DNA of 39,929 nucleotides from Microbacterium sp. K24 (GTDB taxonomy: Bacteria; Actinomycetota; Actinomycetes; Actinomycetales; Microbacteriaceae): assembly GCF_004794465.1 (NCBI RefSeq), contig NZ_SSDJ01000154.1, positions 1-39,929 of the forward strand, given 5' to 3'. Position 1 is the stretch's first letter, and the number at the start of each line of letters is the position of its first letter. The notes beneath the pieces are model-generated. The model saw nothing but the letters and a program-made list of their open reading frames with translations. It was not told where the DNA came from and ran no database searches. Position numbers and translations under genes: made by a program. Positions 38,840-39,929 of this stretch are shown piece by piece.

Positions 38840-39811
38840 TTGAGCCCTTCCCTCCCCGTCGCGCCGCCCGACGTCCTCGCCATCGGGCGCGTCGGCGTCG
38901 ATCTGTATCCGCTGCAGGACGGCGTCGGCCTCGAGGACGTGACGAGCTTCGGCAAGTACCTCGGCGGGTCGGCCGCCAACGTCACGGTCGCCGCGGCCAG
39001 ACATGGCCGGTCGGCGGCGCTCATCAGCCGCACGGGAGACGACCCGTTCGGGGTCTACGTTCGACGAGAGCTCCGGCGACTGGGCGTCTCGGACGAGTTC
39101 GTGAGCGTCGTCGCCGACCTTCGGACGCCGATCACGTTCTGCGAGATCTTTCCGCCCGACCACTTTCCCCTCTACTTCTACCGCGACCCGATCGCACCCG
39201 ACCTCGTGATCCATCCGGAGGAACTCGACCTCGACGCGGTGACCGGCGCCCGGGTGTACTGGTCGACCGTCACGGGACTGAGTCGCGAACCGAGCCGCTC
39301 CGCCCATCACGCGGCGTGGCAGGCCCGCGCGCGCCGGCCGCTCACGGTGCTCGACCTCGACTACCGCCCCATGTTCTGGGAGAGCGCGGAGGCGGCCAGG
39401 GAAGAGGTGTCGCGCGCGCTCGACCACGTGACGGTGGCCGTCGGCAACCGCGAGGAGTGCGAGATCGCCGTGGGCGAGACCGACCCCGACCGAGCGGCTG
39501 ACGCCCTCCTGGCGCGCGGTGTGGAGCTGGCCATCGTGAAGCAGGGGCCGAAGGGCGTGCTCGCGAAGACCCGAGACGAACGCGTCGAGGTCGCCCCGTT
39601 CGACGTCGACGTCGTGAACGGTCTGGGCGCGGGCGACGCGTTCGGCGGCGCCCTCTGCCATGGCCTCGTCGAAGGATGGGAACTGGAGAAGATCATGCTC
39701 TGGGCGAATGCGGCCGGAGCCATCGTCGCGGGCAGGCGCGAATGCTCCACGGCCATGCCGGACTCCGCCGAGGTCGAGCGATTCATCGGGCAGGCGGTGG
39801 CGAATGCCTGA
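38840..39811 (+). CDS. iolC: 5-dehydro-2-deoxygluconokinase (PfkB family)
   Basis: The 323-residue protein is a PfkB/ribokinase-fold kinase: GRVGVDLYPLQDGVGLEDV, GGSAANVTVAAARHG, and the C-terminal GLGAGDAFGGAL with catalytic Asp266. The opening and the FFRDPIAPD-like FYRDPIAPDLVI stretch are typical of IolC, which phosphorylates 5-dehydro-2-deoxygluconate in myo-inositol breakdown. The TTG start at 38840 is chosen because aaagagga precedes it at the right distance; an ATG-initiated frame from 38771 would overlap the promoter and operator. It overlaps the next gene by 8 bases. Confidence 0.88.
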   Translation: MSPSLPVAPPDVLAIGRVGVDLYPLQDGVGLEDVTSFGKYLGGSAANVTVAAARHGRSAALISRTGDDPFGVYVRRELRRLGVSDEFVSVVADLRTPITFCEIFPPDHFPLYFYRDPIAPDLVIHPEELDLDAVTGARVYWSTVTGLSREPSRSAHHAAWQARARRPLTVLDLDYRPMFWESAEAAREEVSRALDHVTVAVGNREECEIAVGETDPDRAADALLARGVELAIVKQGPKGVLAKTRDERVEVAPFDVDVVNGLGAGDAFGGALCHGLVEGWELEKIMLWANAAGAIVAGRRECSTAMPDSAEVERFIGQAVANA

Positions 39812-39929
39812 CATCGCGCGCATCCGCCAGATCCGCGCGGAGAACCCCGAGCTCATCGGCGAAGCACTTCGCAGCCGTCGCCGACGTCCGCTGCTCGGCG
39901 GAGACGGGCGGCTCTTCATCATCGCCGCC
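39804..39929 (+). CDS. Second iol-operon gene, partial (probable Cgl0159-like TIM-barrel protein)
   Basis: Only 42 codons are visible before the window ends: MPDIARIRQIRAENPELIGE..., with GDGRLFIIAA at the cut. The ATG lies inside the end of iolC, showing coupling. The charged, Arg-rich N-terminus then a beta strand is like the (beta/alpha)8 Cgl0159-type proteins that follow iolC in corynebacteria, probably aldolase-like. This identification rests on position and a short match only. Confidence 0.6.
   Translation, partial: MPDIARIRQIRAENPELIGEALRSRRRRPLLGGDGRLFIIAA

Noticed and set aside
1..39929. tRNA, rRNA, insertion sequences, phage genes
   Set aside because: No tRNA-like arms with a TTC-loop signature, no transposase or integrase frame and no terminal repeats of a mobile element were found.

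Overview
The window is very GC-rich, densely coded DNA with actinobacterial features: leaderless TANNNT promoters, many GTG starts, GGATGC-biased coding sequence, a DtxR-type iron box and lipobox lipoproteins. Gene content and style point to Microbacteriaceae, most likely Microbacterium; this is inferred from character, not from a database match. There are 41 protein genes, two of them cut by the window edges. I found no tRNA, rRNA, insertion sequence, phage gene or CRISPR array.

Left part (1-20 kb), mostly core functions: a truncated membrane-anchored protein; a 3-methyladenine DNA glycosylase; the zinc-independent ribosomal protein operon rpmB-rpmG-rpsN behind a strongly folding leader; an alpha/beta hydrolase divergent from a TetR regulator with a 22-bp operator between them; an HU protein; a CopD-CtaG fusion; a Pif1-like helicase; a DUF2470-heme oxygenase pair with a DtxR/IdeR-like box; a serine-hydrolase-fold lipoprotein that has lost its catalytic motifs; CorA; an amino-acid permease; an atypical aquaporin; a GOLPH3-like protein; a quinone-oxidoreductase-like enzyme; and an epoxide-hydrolase-like enzyme divergent from a WYL regulator.

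Copper module (20.47-23.93 kb): two CsoR-type palindromes precede a three-gene operon with overlapping stops and starts, comprising a CopZ-like chaperone, a membrane-anchored His-containing protein and a CopA Cu(I) ATPase. No csoR gene lies within the window.

The most distinctive region (25.7-37.5 kb) is a carbohydrate catabolic locus: a zinc dehydrogenase, a LacI regulator, a second dehydrogenase without structural-zinc cysteines, and a divergent operon encoding an RbsBAC-type ABC importer, two tandem colinear paralogues of the L-arabinose/L-fucose isomerase fold, an MFS transporter and an L-rhamnose-mutarotase-like protein. A clear promoter with a LacI-type operator at its transcription start precedes the operon. 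No dedicated kinase or aldolase is present, so the substrate and the pathway's end product are open. It is the best candidate here for an undescribed system, either alditol-to-aldose interconversion or rare deoxy-sugar use.

Right end (37.5-39.9 kb): a MalY/PatB-type PLP C-S lyase, then the start of what looks like a myo-inositol (iol) operon (IolC-type PfkB kinase and the beginning of the next gene), with a -35/-10 pair and an inverted repeat at the predicted start of transcription.
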